From the NCBI GenBank assembly GCA_026418955.1, contig JAOAAI010000090.1, positions 1 to 18,014 of the forward strand: DNA of 18,014 nt, read 5' to 3'. The DNA is from Candidatus Goldiibacteriota bacterium (GTDB taxonomy: Bacteria > Oederibacteriota > PGYV01 > DSYL01). Numbering within the stretch: the first letter of the stretch is position 1; the number at the start of each line of letters is the position of its first letter. The translations under genes and the position numbers were made by a program. Positions 1 to 8,245 of the stretch are shown here, piece after piece. The notes beneath the pieces are model-generated. The model was given only the letters and a program-made list of their open reading frames with translations, was not told the origin of the DNA and ran no database searches.

Positions 1-50
1 CTATTAAATTATATGTAATAGTTATCACCTCGCTTTTTTATTATTTTTTT

Positions 51-82
51 AAGGATTGCCTTTAAGTAGGCAATCCTTTTAT
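51..82 (+). terminator. Rho-independent terminator of an upstream unit
   Basis: An 11-bp perfect stem, AAGGATTGCCT (51-61) paired with AGGCAATCCTT (68-78), has a 6-nt loop and is followed by a T-rich tract. T-runs also precede it, so it may work in both directions. Bases 1-50 show no gene that can be supported. The terminator presumably ends a transcript that enters from the left, upstream of the ribosomal protein promoter. Confidence 0.8.
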
Positions 83-160
83 TATTTATTATACCTAATT
101 TTACTATTTTTGCTTAACCATCATGTGCCTGTACTTTTCCACAATTTACAATAATTTTTC

Positions 161-189
161 TTGACAATTAAGTATAATTTTTATATTAT
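161..189 (+). promoter_or_regulatory. Sigma70-type promoter of rplM-rpsI
   Basis: A perfect -35 box TTGACA (161-166) and a -10 box TATTAT (184-189) are separated by 17 bp. They lie about 45 bp upstream of the rplM start, after the terminator at 51-82. This is a near-consensus vegetative promoter, as expected for a ribosomal protein operon. Confidence 0.8.
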
Positions 190-235
190 AGTCATTTGCA
201 ATTCTTAATAAAATTTAATAAAAGGAGTTTAAAAT

Positions 236-661
236 ATGTCTACTTTTATGGCTAAAAAAGAAGAAATACAAAGAAAATGGTATCTTATAGATGCAAAGGA
301 TAAAATTTTAGGTAGGCTTTGTACAAAGATAGCTAGTATTTTACGTGGAAAAACAAAACCGATTTTCACGCCTCATGTTGATACTGGTGATTATGTTGTT
401 GTAATTAATGCTGATAAAGTCAAATTAACAGGTAAAAAATCAGAAAAAAAGATATACAGAAGGCATACATTCTATCCTGGTGGTTTAAAAGAAATGAAAT
501 TTTCTGAAATGCAAAAAAAACATCCTAAACGTGTCATAGAACTTGCTGTGCGTGGTATGTTGCCGAAGGGGAAACTGGGAGACAAAATATTTAAAAAACT
601 AAAAATTTTTACTGGAGAAACACATAATATAACCGGTAAGAAACTTGAAATTTTAAATTAA
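236..661 (+). CDS. rplM: 50S ribosomal protein L13
   Basis: Ribosomal protein L13 is an early-assembling component of the large ribosomal subunit. The 141-residue product matches the usual family length of about 142. It shows the family N-terminal pattern (WYLIDA, residues 15-20; LGRLCTKIA, 25-33), then GDYVVVINADK, the YRRHTFYPGG segment and the AVRGMLPK motif near residue 103. The start is ATG 236, with AGGAG (223-227) eight bases upstream; an internal ATG at 248 is a less likely alternative. rpsI follows 33 bp downstream, the near-universal L13-S9 pairing, and both are probably transcribed from the promoter at 161-189. Identification is secure from sequence alone. Confidence 0.97.
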   Translation: MSTFMAKKEEIQRKWYLIDAKDKILGRLCTKIASILRGKTKPIFTPHVDTGDYVVVINADKVKLTGKKSEKKIYRRHTFYPGGLKEMKFSEMQKKHPKRVIELAVRGMLPKGKLGDKIFKKLKIFTGETHNITGKKLEILN

Positions 662-694
662 AACAAAAAATCAAAAGTTTAAAAGGAGGAGAAG

Positions 695-1084
695 TTGGAA
701 AATACAGTTTATGCCACAGGCAGAAGAAAAGAAGCTGTTGCAAAAGTTTGGATAAAACCTGGTAGTGGTAATATTGTTGTCAATGATATGGAAGCAAAAA
801 AGTATTTTGATAGAGATTTTAATGTCTATCATATGCTCCAACCAATGGAGGCAACATCAACAAAGGATAAATACGATGTTATTATAAAAGTTTTAGGTGG
901 GGGTAAAACAGGGCAAGCCGGTGCAGCACGATTAGGGATTGCAAGAGCACTCGCAAAAATAGATCCAAATTTAAAAGCCACTCTTTCAAAAGGTGGATTT
1001 TTAAGACGTGATCCAAGAATGGTTGAGAGAAAGAAATACGGAAGAATGAAAGCGAGGAGAAGATTCCAATTTTCAAAGAGATAA
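695..1084 (+). CDS. rpsI: 30S ribosomal protein S9
   Basis: Ribosomal protein S9 belongs to the small-subunit head; its basic C-terminal tail reaches the P-site tRNA anticodon stem. The product has 129 residues, the usual size. The hallmarks are YATGRRKEAVAKVW near the N-terminus, the GGGKTGQAGAARLGIARAL block (about residues 69-87), and the basic tail with RKKYGRMKARRRFQFSKR ending in KR. The start is a TTG codon at 695, placed 5 bases after a strong GGAGG (685-689). No ATG gives a better N-terminus, so this is a real non-ATG start. It is co-transcribed with rplM. Confidence 0.97.
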   Translation: MENTVYATGRRKEAVAKVWIKPGSGNIVVNDMEAKKYFDRDFNVYHMLQPMEATSTKDKYDVIIKVLGGGKTGQAGAARLGIARALAKIDPNLKATLSKGGFLRRDPRMVERKKYGRMKARRRFQFSKR

Positions 1085-1188
1085 TTTCAACCATTTTTTA
1101 ATATTAAAAATTTTTTTACTGGAACTTTTATTATTCCTGGGGTGTCATAAACATAACATCGTTGTTTAAAATTAAAATTCTATTCATA

Positions 1189-1216
1189 TTGAAATGTAAG
1201 AAAATTATGATATAAT
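1189..1216 (+). promoter_or_regulatory. Probable promoter of bamA
   Basis: TTGAAA (1189-1194) and TATAAT (1211-1216) are separated by 16 bp, about 45 bp before the bamA start. The rest of the rpsI-bamA gap (1085-1188) has a short A/T palindrome followed by T7 at about 1096-1118, which could be a weak terminator. This gap holds no repeat array, unlike most others in the window. Confidence 0.65.
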
Positions 1217-1260
1217 AATTAAGTTTTGTATTTATATAATGCAAGGAGGATAATTATTTG

Positions 1261-3618
1261 ATGAGAAAATATTTTATGTTGGTTTTTATATATTTTTTGA
1301 TGCCTATAATTTTATTTTCTGCAAATATTAATATTGATGAAACGAAAATAATTGACGAAATACAGATAAAGGGACTGGTCACTGTTGATGAAAAAAGTTT
1401 TTTGGATATGGTTTCTTATGGAATTGGGATGGCATATTCTAAATATAAAATTAGAGAAGATATTAAGAATTTATATAAATCGGGTAAATTTGAGGATATA
1501 AAGGTTTATCTAGAAAAAAAAGACGATAAAAATATTTTAATTTATGAAGTTAAAGAGGCGCCCAGAATTGGAAAAATTATCATAAATGGTAACAAAGATG
1601 TTGGAGAAGGTGATATAAAAGGAAAACTAGAAAGTGATGAAGAAAAAAAGAAAGAAGAAGGTGAGGAGCAAAGAAAAGTAAAAGAGATGGAATATTTTGA
1701 TGAATTTTTATTAAAGCAGGGAATTGAGCGCGTGAAAAAGATGTACAAGGAGAAGAATTTTTACAACGCAAAAATTGATTATTCTTATGAGATATATAAA
1801 GATGAAAATAATAAAGGTGAACTTGTAAAGATTCAATTAAATATTGATGAAGGACCTAAATTGAAGGTGAAAAAGATTACAACAATAGGTAACAATGTTT
1901 TTTCTTTAGATAAAATAAAAAGTTCCATGGATACAAAAGAAGAGGGTTGGTTTGTTAGTGGTGTTTTTGATGATGAGAAATTTATTGAGGATCTTAAAAA
2001 AATTTTAAGATCATATTATCAAGAAGGTTATGTAAAAGCAAAGATAAACAATTATACTTATGGTGAAATTGATATTAATAAAACCAAAATAATAAAAAGT
2101 TATGTCAAAATAGATGAGCAAACAAATTCAATCACAATAGAGATACCTATAGATGAAGGCATAAAGTATACAATAAGAGATATAAAAATAGAAGGAAATG
2201 AGATTTTTACAACCGAACAACTTCTGGATAAAATAGAAACCAAACCAGATAAAGTATTTGATAAAATTCAGTTTGAAAATGATTTAAATACTATTAGAAA
2301 TATGTATGCAGGCAAGGGATATATTTTTGCACAAATAAAGGAAACCTATGTTTATGATGATGACCTTGGGAAAGCAGATATTAATTTAAAAATAACAGAA
2401 GGAAGTGTGGCTTATATAGATAAAATAAAAATAAGAGGGAATTATGTTACCAAAGATAAGGTTATACGCAGAGAATTATATTTGGAAGAGGGAGAGCCAT
2501 TTGATGCCAACAAAATCAGAAAAGCGCAAGAGAATATTTATAACCTTGGATTTTTTGACAATGTTTTAATTGATACGGAACAGGTGGATATTGACAGACT
2601 GAATTTAATTTTTGAAGTTGTTGAGAGGAAAACAGGAAATATTGGTCTTGGAGCTGGATATTCAACTGTTGAAGGGCTTGTAGGTTATATTCAGTTGACC
2701 CAGACTAATCTTTTTGGTGAAGGTAAAGCTTTTCAAGCAGATGTCCAGTTTGGAAATAAGAAAAAAAGTTGGCAATTATCATATAAGGACCCATGGTTTT
2801 TTGATACACCCACTTCATTTGGTATTGATTTATGGAACACATTTAAAAATACTGCATATAATAATCAGGGTTATGATCTTGATAGTTATGGTTTTAATCT
2901 TACCTTTGGACGTAGATTTGGATTATTCCATAAACTTTATTTAACATATAGATATCAGCAGGATAAATATTCAAATATTAGATCTGATCTTGTCTCTGTA
3001 GTTCCTGAAGGCGAGAGTCAAATAAGTAGTTTAACACCTATGTATGTCTACGATTCTCGTGATGATATTTTTGATGCTAGCCGTGGTTTTTATGCCAGCG
3101 TAGCATTACAATTTGGTGGTGGACTGCTGGGCGCTGATTATAATTATATAAAAACAGTTGTGGATTTAAGATATTTTATCCCTTCTTTTTGGAAATTTAT
3201 TTTTGCATTGCATGGTAAAGTAGGTCATGCTACAGGTTATCCATGGAGGGTTGGTAATTCAATTGTACCTGTTACTGAAAAATTTTATGCAGGTGGAACT
3301 GATACTGTAAGAGGTTATGAAGAAAGGTCATTAGGTCCAGCTGGAGGTGGTAATTTTTTAATTGTGACCAATTTTGAGTATAAATTAAAAATTGTAGAAC
3401 GTGTACTTACTGCAGCGATTTTCTATGACAGTGGTAATTGCTGGGCAAATTTTAGTGAAATTGATTTAACCAATCCTTTTTTATACAGTAGTTTAGGTTT
3501 CGGTGTCCGTTTAACTGTACCAGGTACAGTTATGGTACTGCGTCTTGACTGGGGATATGCTCTTGACAATAGTATGCCTGGCGGTAAAATACATTTTAAT
3601 ATAGGAAACATTTTTTAA
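1261..3618 (+). CDS. bamA: Outer membrane protein assembly factor BamA (Omp85 family)
   Basis: BamA is the outer-membrane core of the BAM machine, which folds and inserts beta-barrel proteins. Residues 1-21 form a signal peptide (basic start, then a hydrophobic run ending FSA). Several POTRA repeats follow to about residue 440, each with a GN or GNxx turn and an LYxxGxF-like helix. The C-terminal half is the 16-strand barrel, with the diagnostic VRGY loop-6 motif at about residues 683-686 and a terminal Phe. The 785-residue length fits a five-POTRA BamA. A strongly charged Glu/Lys insertion sits at about residues 124-150. ATG 1261 is preferred; TTG 1258 directly before it is also reachable from AAGGAGGA (1243-1250). 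It precedes skp, the usual arrangement. Confidence 0.95.
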   Translation: MRKYFMLVFIYFLMPIILFSANINIDETKIIDEIQIKGLVTVDEKSFLDMVSYGIGMAYSKYKIREDIKNLYKSGKFEDIKVYLEKKDDKNILIYEVKEAPRIGKIIINGNKDVGEGDIKGKLESDEEKKKEEGEEQRKVKEMEYFDEFLLKQGIERVKKMYKEKNFYNAKIDYSYEIYKDENNKGELVKIQLNIDEGPKLKVKKITTIGNNVFSLDKIKSSMDTKEEGWFVSGVFDDEKFIEDLKKILRSYYQEGYVKAKINNYTYGEIDINKTKIIKSYVKIDEQTNSITIEIPIDEGIKYTIRDIKIEGNEIFTTEQLLDKIETKPDKVFDKIQFENDLNTIRNMYAGKGYIFAQIKETYVYDDDLGKADINLKITEGSVAYIDKIKIRGNYVTKDKVIRRELYLEEGEPFDANKIRKAQENIYNLGFFDNVLIDTEQVDIDRLNLIFEVVERKTGNIGLGAGYSTVEGLVGYIQLTQTNLFGEGKAFQADVQFGNKKKSWQLSYKDPWFFDTPTSFGIDLWNTFKNTAYNNQGYDLDSYGFNLTFGRRFGLFHKLYLTYRYQQDKYSNIRSDLVSVVPEGESQISSLTPMYVYDSRDDIFDASRGFYASVALQFGGGLLGADYNYIKTVVDLRYFIPSFWKFIFALHGKVGHATGYPWRVGNSIVPVTEKFYAGGTDTVRGYEERSLGPAGGGNFLIVTNFEYKLKIVERVLTAAIFYDSGNCWANFSEIDLTNPFLYSSLGFGVRLTVPGTVMVLRLDWGYALDNSMPGGKIHFNIGNIF

Positions 3619-3695
3619 AATAGTTCAATGATAGTTTCAAAATAGTTCTAATATAGTTTCATACAGATTTAAAACTATTTTTAAGAACTATTTTC
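3617..3695. repeat. 11-bp unit array (family 1) in the bamA-skp gap
   Basis: Four forward units in perfect 11-bp register (3617-3627, 3628-3638, 3639-3649, 3650-3660; consensus near AAAATAGTTCA) are followed by a degenerate 11-bp stretch and two reverse-complement units (3672-3682, 3685-3695; AACTATTTT type). The first unit overlaps the bamA stop codon. Units 3-4 can pair with the inverted units to give an imperfect hairpin of about 22 bp. No other gene or clear promoter is seen in this gap. Confidence 0.75.
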
Positions 3696-3734
3696 AAAGA
3701 TTTTAAAATATTTTATTAATAAAAGGAGGACAAT

Positions 3735-4229
3735 ATGAAAAAGATTTTATTAGTAGTTTTTACATTTTTGTTTTTATGTGTATTTGCTTATGCAGAAGAA
3801 TTGAAAATTGGATATGTAGATATTGAAAAAGTTTTTAATCAATACAGTGGTACAAAGATAGCAAAAGAAAAATTAAAAAAGGACGTTGAAAAAGAACAAA
3901 AAGTACTTGAACAAGAAAAAGAAGCGATAAAAAAAGAGCTTGATGAACTTGATAAAAAAAGTTCAATAATGGATAAAAAACAGCTAAGTGCTAAAAAGGA
4001 AGAACTACAGAAAAAAGCAGAACAACTTCAAATGAAAACTCTTGAAGTTCAACAAAAACTGCTCACCAGAGAAAAAGAATTAACTTCTAATATAATAGAT
4101 GAAATAAGGGCTATAATAGCTAAAATAGGTAAGGAAAAGAAATTTGATTATATTTTTGAAAAAACAATGCTTCTTTATGGTGGGGAAGATATAACTTATC
4201 TTGTGATAAAAGCAATAAATGAGCAATAA
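3735..4229 (+). CDS. skp: Periplasmic chaperone Skp/OmpH family
   Basis: Skp/OmpH proteins are periplasmic trimeric chaperones that hold unfolded outer-membrane proteins on their way to BamA. The 164-residue product has a clear signal peptide (residues 1-20, cleavage after AYA). Next comes the typical first strand, LKIGYVDIEKVFNQY, then a long Lys/Glu/Gln-rich coiled coil (about 45-130) that would form the tentacles, and a C-terminal return segment ending in the ITYLVIKAINEQ strand. The start is ATG 3735 with AAGGAGGA at 3723-3730. The lpxD start lies two bases after its stop, so translation is probably coupled. Sequence identity within the family is low, but size, signal and context agree. 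Confidence 0.92.
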   Translation: MKKILLVVFTFLFLCVFAYAEELKIGYVDIEKVFNQYSGTKIAKEKLKKDVEKEQKVLEQEKEAIKKELDELDKKSSIMDKKQLSAKKEELQKKAEQLQMKTLEVQQKLLTREKELTSNIIDEIRAIIAKIGKEKKFDYIFEKTMLLYGGEDITYLVIKAINEQ

Positions 4230-4231
4230 TC

Positions 4232-5248
4232 ATGAATTGTGTTTTAACAGTTCAAGAGTTATCAGAAAAAATAAATGGTAAAATAATAGGTAAATCAGAT
4301 ATTAAGATATCAGGGGTTTCGGATTTAGTAAATGCGAAAAATAGCGATGTAAGTTTTATTTTGTCACCGAAATACCTTGAATCTGCCATTTCTTCTGCTG
4401 CTCCAGTAATAATTTCTGATTCTCTTGAACATATTCAGGGCAAAACAGTAATAAAAGTTCAAAATGTGAAAATTGCATATATAAAAGCAATAAATATTTT
4501 TTATCCACCGGAATCAATAAGGGGTTATATATCAAAAAATTCTTCTATTGCTTTAACTGCAAAACTTGGCATAGATGTTTTTATTGATGATTTTGTAGTT
4601 GTAAAAGATAATACTGAAATTGGTGATGGTTCTTATATAGGTGTAGGTTCTTTTATAGGAAAAAGTTGTGTGATTGGTAAAAATGTACGGATTTTTTCAA
4701 GAGTTTCTATTTATGATAGAACAATTATTGGTGATAACACGATCATTCATTCTGGAGCTGTTATTGGTTCTGATGGTTTTGGATTTGTTGAAAATAATGG
4801 AGAGATCATAAAAATCCCACAGATAGGAAATGTAATAATTGGTAGAAATGTTGAAATAGGAGCAAATACAACAATAGATAGAGCTTCTTTTGGTTCAACT
4901 TTTATAGATGATGATGTTAAAATAGATAATTTGGTTCAGATAGCCCATAATGTACGAATTGGCAAGGGCACAATTATTGCTGCACAGACGGGTATTGCAG
5001 GTTCAACACAGATTGGTAAATATTGTTTGATAGCTGGTCAAGTTGGTTTTGTTGATCATATTACAATTGGTGATTTTGTAAAAATTGGAGCACAAGCTGG
5101 TGTTGCGAAAGATTTACCGGATAGAGCTGAGGTCACTGGCTCTCCAGCAAGACCCATAAAAGAATTAAGAAAAGCAGAAGCATATATGATGAAACTTGAA
5201 GAGTTATTTAAAAAGGTAAAAGAAATTTATAATAAATTAAATAAATGA
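4232..5248 (+). CDS. lpxD: UDP-3-O-(3-hydroxyacyl)glucosamine N-acyltransferase
   Basis: LpxD transfers the N-linked hydroxyacyl chain from acyl-ACP to UDP-3-O-acyl-glucosamine, the third step of lipid A synthesis, in the cytoplasm. The protein has 338 residues. An N-terminal uridine-binding domain (about 1-100) is followed by a left-handed beta-helix of hexapeptide repeats (about 105-290) and a C-terminal helix. The catalytic His is H239 in QIAHNVRIG, at the same residue number as in E. coli. The TGSPARPIKE segment closes the helix. No strong ribosome site precedes ATG 4232, which suggests coupling to skp. The stop TGA overlaps the lpxC start by four bases (ATGA). Confidence 0.97.
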   Translation: MNCVLTVQELSEKINGKIIGKSDIKISGVSDLVNAKNSDVSFILSPKYLESAISSAAPVIISDSLEHIQGKTVIKVQNVKIAYIKAINIFYPPESIRGYISKNSSIALTAKLGIDVFIDDFVVVKDNTEIGDGSYIGVGSFIGKSCVIGKNVRIFSRVSIYDRTIIGDNTIIHSGAVIGSDGFGFVENNGEIIKIPQIGNVIIGRNVEIGANTTIDRASFGSTFIDDDVKIDNLVQIAHNVRIGKGTIIAAQTGIAGSTQIGKYCLIAGQVGFVDHITIGDFVKIGAQAGVAKDLPDRAEVTGSPARPIKELRKAEAYMMKLEELFKKVKEIYNKLNK

Positions 5249-6060
5249 AACAACAAACAATAAAAAAAAGTTTTGAAATTAATGGAATAGGACTTCATCA
5301 TGGGGGTAAAAATAGAATTATTTTTCATCCTGCAGATGAAAATAGTGGAATTATATTAAATATAAATAACAAAAGCTATAGTTTGCAAATACAAAAAGTA
5401 ATTTCTACTAATAGAGGAACTGATGTTTGTTTTAATGATTTTAAAATTGCGACTATAGAACATCTTCTTGCTAGTATAAAAGGTCTTGGTATAGATAATG
5501 TTGTTCTTGAAATTCATGGTAATGAAGCACCAGTTCTTGATGGTAGTAGCAAAATTTTTTGCAAAAAAATTTTAAAAAATGGTATAATAAAACAAAAAAA
5601 AATAAAAAAAATATTTGAAATAAACGAACCGGTCTTGGTAAGTAATAATGATAAACATATTATTGCTATACCTTCTGAAACATTTAAAATATTTTATTTT
5701 TCTGACTTTAATTCTTTCGGTATTAAACCTGATTTTTGGGGTGGTACTATTACCCCTGAATTTTTTTTAAAAAAAATTGCACCAGCCAGGACATTTGGAT
5801 TTAAAGATGAAATAGAAATTTTAAAAAAGAAAGGTCTTATAAAAGGTGCTACATTGAAAAATGCTATTTTAATTGATAGAGGCAGACCTATTAACACAAA
5901 ACTGCGTTTTAAAAATGAATTAACAAGACATAAGATACTTGATATAATTGGAGACCTTGCCTATATAAACGGCTATTTGAAAATATGCATAATAGCATAT
6001 AAAACAGGTCATACAGAAAATATAATGATGGTGAAAAAATTGTTATCATCTGTTCGGTAA
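5245..6060 (+). CDS. lpxC: UDP-3-O-acyl-N-acetylglucosamine deacetylase
   Basis: LpxC is the zinc-dependent deacetylase that commits precursor to lipid A. The 271-residue protein is a little shorter than the 305 of E. coli, mainly at the C-terminus. Zinc ligands and catalytic groups are visible: H73 in EHLLAS with E72, H229 and D233 in RHKILDIIGDL, and the general acid H256 in GHTEN. The N-terminal GIGLHHGG motif and VLDGSS (near residue 95) are also conserved. The start overlaps the lpxD stop (ATGA) and has no good ribosome site of its own, so it is likely translated by coupling. It lies directly after lpxD, and a repeat array follows. Confidence 0.97.
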   Translation: MKQQTIKKSFEINGIGLHHGGKNRIIFHPADENSGIILNINNKSYSLQIQKVISTNRGTDVCFNDFKIATIEHLLASIKGLGIDNVVLEIHGNEAPVLDGSSKIFCKKILKNGIIKQKKIKKIFEINEPVLVSNNDKHIIAIPSETFKIFYFSDFNSFGIKPDFWGGTITPEFFLKKIAPARTFGFKDEIEILKKKGLIKGATLKNAILIDRGRPINTKLRFKNELTRHKILDIIGDLAYINGYLKICIIAYKTGHTENIMMVKKLLSSVR

Positions 6061-6197
6061 AACATGTTCTTTAAGCATGTTTGGTAAATATGTTCGCTAA
6101 AAATGAATTTTACATTTATGACAAAAATTTTTTATATTTTAATATTCTTAGCAAATATGTTTGTAGAGCATCAGCGAATATCTTATGCGAACATTTT
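6061..6197. repeat. 13-bp unit array (family 2) in the lpxC-fabZ gap
   Basis: Three forward units lie in exact 13-bp register (6061-6073, 6074-6086, 6087-6099; last unit AATATGTTCGCTA). An A/T-rich middle follows, then four reverse-complement cores beginning at 6153, 6166, 6176 and 6189, spaced 13, 10 and 13 bp; the last is ATGCGAACATTTT (6185-6197). The last unit runs straight into the fabZ ribosome site. The two arms could fold into a long, imperfect hairpin. Confidence 0.72.
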
Positions 6198-6214
6198 TTT
6201 TAAAGGAGGCAACG

Positions 6215-6646
6215 ATGATGGATATAAACAAAATTCAGGAGTATTTGCCACATAGATATCCATTTTTACTAGTAGACAGAGTTCTTGAGATAAAACCTGG
6301 AGAAAAAATAATTGCAATAAAAAATGTTACCATGAATGAGTGGTTTTTTCAGGGACATTTTCCGGGAAGACCAGTGATGCCAGGTGTTTTGATTGTTGAG
6401 GCAATGGCTCAAGCAGGTGGTATTCTTGTTCTAGAACAAATTAAAGAAGCAAAAGGTAAAGTTATTTATTTCATGACCATAGATGCAGTTAAATTTAGAA
6501 AACCTGTTGTGCCCGGAGATACACTCAGATTTGAAATAATACCTATAAAATTAAAAGGAAACATTGCTAAACTTCATGGGGACGCCTATGTGGGAGATGA
6601 AAAAGTTGCTGAAGCGGATATGATGGCAATGCTCAGTGAAAAATAG
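6215..6646 (+). CDS. fabZ: 3-hydroxyacyl-[acyl-carrier-protein] dehydratase FabZ
   Basis: FabZ dehydrates beta-hydroxyacyl-ACP in fatty acid elongation and competes with LpxA and LpxD for the same pool, which is why it is often found in lipid A clusters. The product is a 143-residue hot-dog-fold protein. The signature IQEYLPHRYPFLLVDRV opens the protein. The active-site pair is H48 in GHFPGRPVMPG and E62 in VEAMAQ. AGGAGG (6204-6209) precedes two adjacent ATGs at 6215 and 6218; either is possible. A more upstream ATG at 6185 lies inside the repeat array and upstream of the ribosome site, so it is rejected. lpxA starts 8 bp after the stop. Confidence 0.96.
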   Translation: MMDINKIQEYLPHRYPFLLVDRVLEIKPGEKIIAIKNVTMNEWFFQGHFPGRPVMPGVLIVEAMAQAGGILVLEQIKEAKGKVIYFMTIDAVKFRKPVVPGDTLRFEIIPIKLKGNIAKLHGDAYVGDEKVAEADMMAMLSEK

Positions 6647-6654
6647 GAAAAGTC

Positions 6655-7422
6655 ATGATACACGAAACCGCACTTGTTTCAAAAAAGGCAAAGATAGGAA
6701 ATAATGTCCGTATAGGTGCTTTTGCGATTATTGATGATGAGGTTGAAATAGGAGATAATTGTGAGATAGGACCAAAAGTTCACATTTTAAATGGTGTTAA
6801 AATTGGAAATAATAATTACATAGGAGAAGGGACTTTAATAGGAAATGATCCACAGGATTTAAAGTTTAAAGGACATAAGACATTTGTTCACATAGGAGAT
6901 AACAATGTTATCAGGGAATATGTAACCATTCATAAATCAACTACTGAAGGGAAAGCAACAATAATAGGAAATAATAATTTTATTATGACTATGGCACATA
7001 TTGCACATGATTGTATAATAGGAAATAATATTGTTATAGTTAATTATGCTGGATTGTCTGGACATATTCAGGTTGATGATTATGCTTTTATAAGTGGGTT
7101 AACCGCAATACATCAAAATGTTCATATTGGAGGGTATTCTATGATAGGTGGTGGTTTGAGAATTGCTATGGATGTTGCTCCATTTATGCTTGTTGCAGAT
7201 TATCCAGCAAGAATTATTGGGGTTAATAAGGTTGGTCTTAAAAGAAGAAATTTTTCTGCTGAGAAAATTGAAAACATAGAAAAAATATTTAAAATATTTT
7301 TTAGATCAGGTTTACAGTCAAAAGAGGCGATTTCAAAAATAGAGAGTGAAATACCCGCCTCTGAAGAGAGAAATTATTTCATTGATTTTATAAAAAATTC
7401 CAAGCGCGGTATTTTAAGATGA
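6655..7422 (+). CDS. lpxA: Acyl-ACP--UDP-N-acetylglucosamine O-acyltransferase
   Basis: LpxA carries out the first lipid A step, putting a hydroxyacyl chain on the 3-position of UDP-GlcNAc. The 255-residue protein is a hexapeptide-repeat beta-helix (about 1-185) followed by the LpxA-type helical C-terminus, starting NKVGLKRRNFS. The catalytic His is H118 in HIAHD, equivalent to E. coli H125, and H115 matches H122. The turns GLSGH and SGLTAIHQ and the loop IGGG are typical of LpxA and separate it from LpxD. It starts at ATG 6655, four bases after an AGGAAA that overlaps the fabZ stop. The TGA stop overlaps the lpxI start (ATGA). Confidence 0.97.
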   Translation: MIHETALVSKKAKIGNNVRIGAFAIIDDEVEIGDNCEIGPKVHILNGVKIGNNNYIGEGTLIGNDPQDLKFKGHKTFVHIGDNNVIREYVTIHKSTTEGKATIIGNNNFIMTMAHIAHDCIIGNNIVIVNYAGLSGHIQVDDYAFISGLTAIHQNVHIGGYSMIGGGLRIAMDVAPFMLVADYPARIIGVNKVGLKRRNFSAEKIENIEKIFKIFFRSGLQSKEAISKIESEIPASEERNYFIDFIKNSKRGILR

Positions 7423-8225
7423 AAATAAAAAGAATAGGTCTTATTGCTGGTGGCGGAGAATTGCCTTTTTTATTTTTAAAAAAGGCAAGAGAAAAAAATA
7501 TTGATGTTGTTTTATTTAGTATACATGGAGAGACAGATAATAGACTTCATAAATTGGTAGAAAAAAAATATGATATAAAACTCACAGCGCTTAGCGATAT
7601 AATAAAGAGTTGTAAAAAAGAAAAGATAAAAAAAATTATATTACTTGGCTATGTAAGGCATTCAAATCTTATTAAGAATATTAAATTTGATCTTAGAACA
7701 CTTAAAGTTTTATTACGTGTAAAAGATAAAAGAGCATCGAGTATTTTAAAAAGTGCTATAAAAGAATTAAAAACAGAAGGTATCGATGTCATTGATTCAA
7801 GATTTCTTCTTTCAGATATTATATCTGGCACAGGTTTTTTAACAAAAACAAAAGCAATAAAAAAACATCTTGAAGATATTTTTTTTGGTTATAAAATAGC
7901 AAAGAAAATTGCAGCTGCCGATATTGGTCAGACCGTGGTAATAAAAAATAAAGTTGTAATATCAGTTGAAGCAATAGAAGGAACGGATGAATGCATAAAA
8001 CGTGGTGCAAAACTTGCAGGGGCTGGATTTGTTGTTGTAAAAGTTGCAAGACCCAATCAGGATATGAGATTTGATATTCCTGTAATAGGAATAAAAACTA
8101 TAAAAATTTTGAAAAAATACAATGCTGCTGGTATAGCAATAGAGGCAGGAAAAACATTTTTACTTGATAAGGAAAAATTACTCCGTATAGCGAATAAGAA
8201 TAAGATTTTTATATATGGAATGTAA
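7419..8225 (+). CDS. lpxI: UDP-2,3-diacylglucosamine pyrophosphatase LpxI (DUF1009)
   Basis: LpxI cleaves UDP-2,3-diacylglucosamine to lipid X and UMP. It is an unrelated substitute for LpxH, found in alpha-proteobacteria and many other phyla. The 268-residue protein begins with the family motif GLIAGGGELPFLF, has the KIILLGYVRHSN block in the N-terminal domain, and carries in the C-terminal domain the EGTDE segment and the PNQDMRFDIPVIG motif, which contains the family's catalytic Asp. It overlaps lpxA by four bases and is in the position where LpxI or LpxB is often found. No lpxB is present in this window; the pathway must be completed elsewhere. Confidence 0.94.
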   Translation: MKIKRIGLIAGGGELPFLFLKKAREKNIDVVLFSIHGETDNRLHKLVEKKYDIKLTALSDIIKSCKKEKIKKIILLGYVRHSNLIKNIKFDLRTLKVLLRVKDKRASSILKSAIKELKTEGIDVIDSRFLLSDIISGTGFLTKTKAIKKHLEDIFFGYKIAKKIAAADIGQTVVIKNKVVISVEAIEGTDECIKRGAKLAGAGFVVVKVARPNQDMRFDIPVIGIKTIKILKKYNAAGIAIEAGKTFLLDKEKLLRIANKNKIFIYGM

Positions 8226-8245
8226 TATTTAATTAATATTCATTT

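Noticed and set aside
1..50. A gene end or a leftward gene start at the window edge
   Set aside because: Short open stretches exist on both strands, but no ribosome site or recognisable residues support any of them.
1096..1118. Terminator after rpsI
   Set aside because: The A/T-only palindrome followed by T7 would form a very weak stem; kept only as a possibility in the bamA promoter entry.
3617..3695. CRISPR array
   Set aside because: Units are 11-13 bp, directly adjacent with no spacers, and often inverted; no cas genes are nearby.
6185..6214. Upstream ATG extension of fabZ
   Set aside because: It lies within the last repeat unit and upstream of the AGGAGG at 6204-6209; family members begin near the later ATG.
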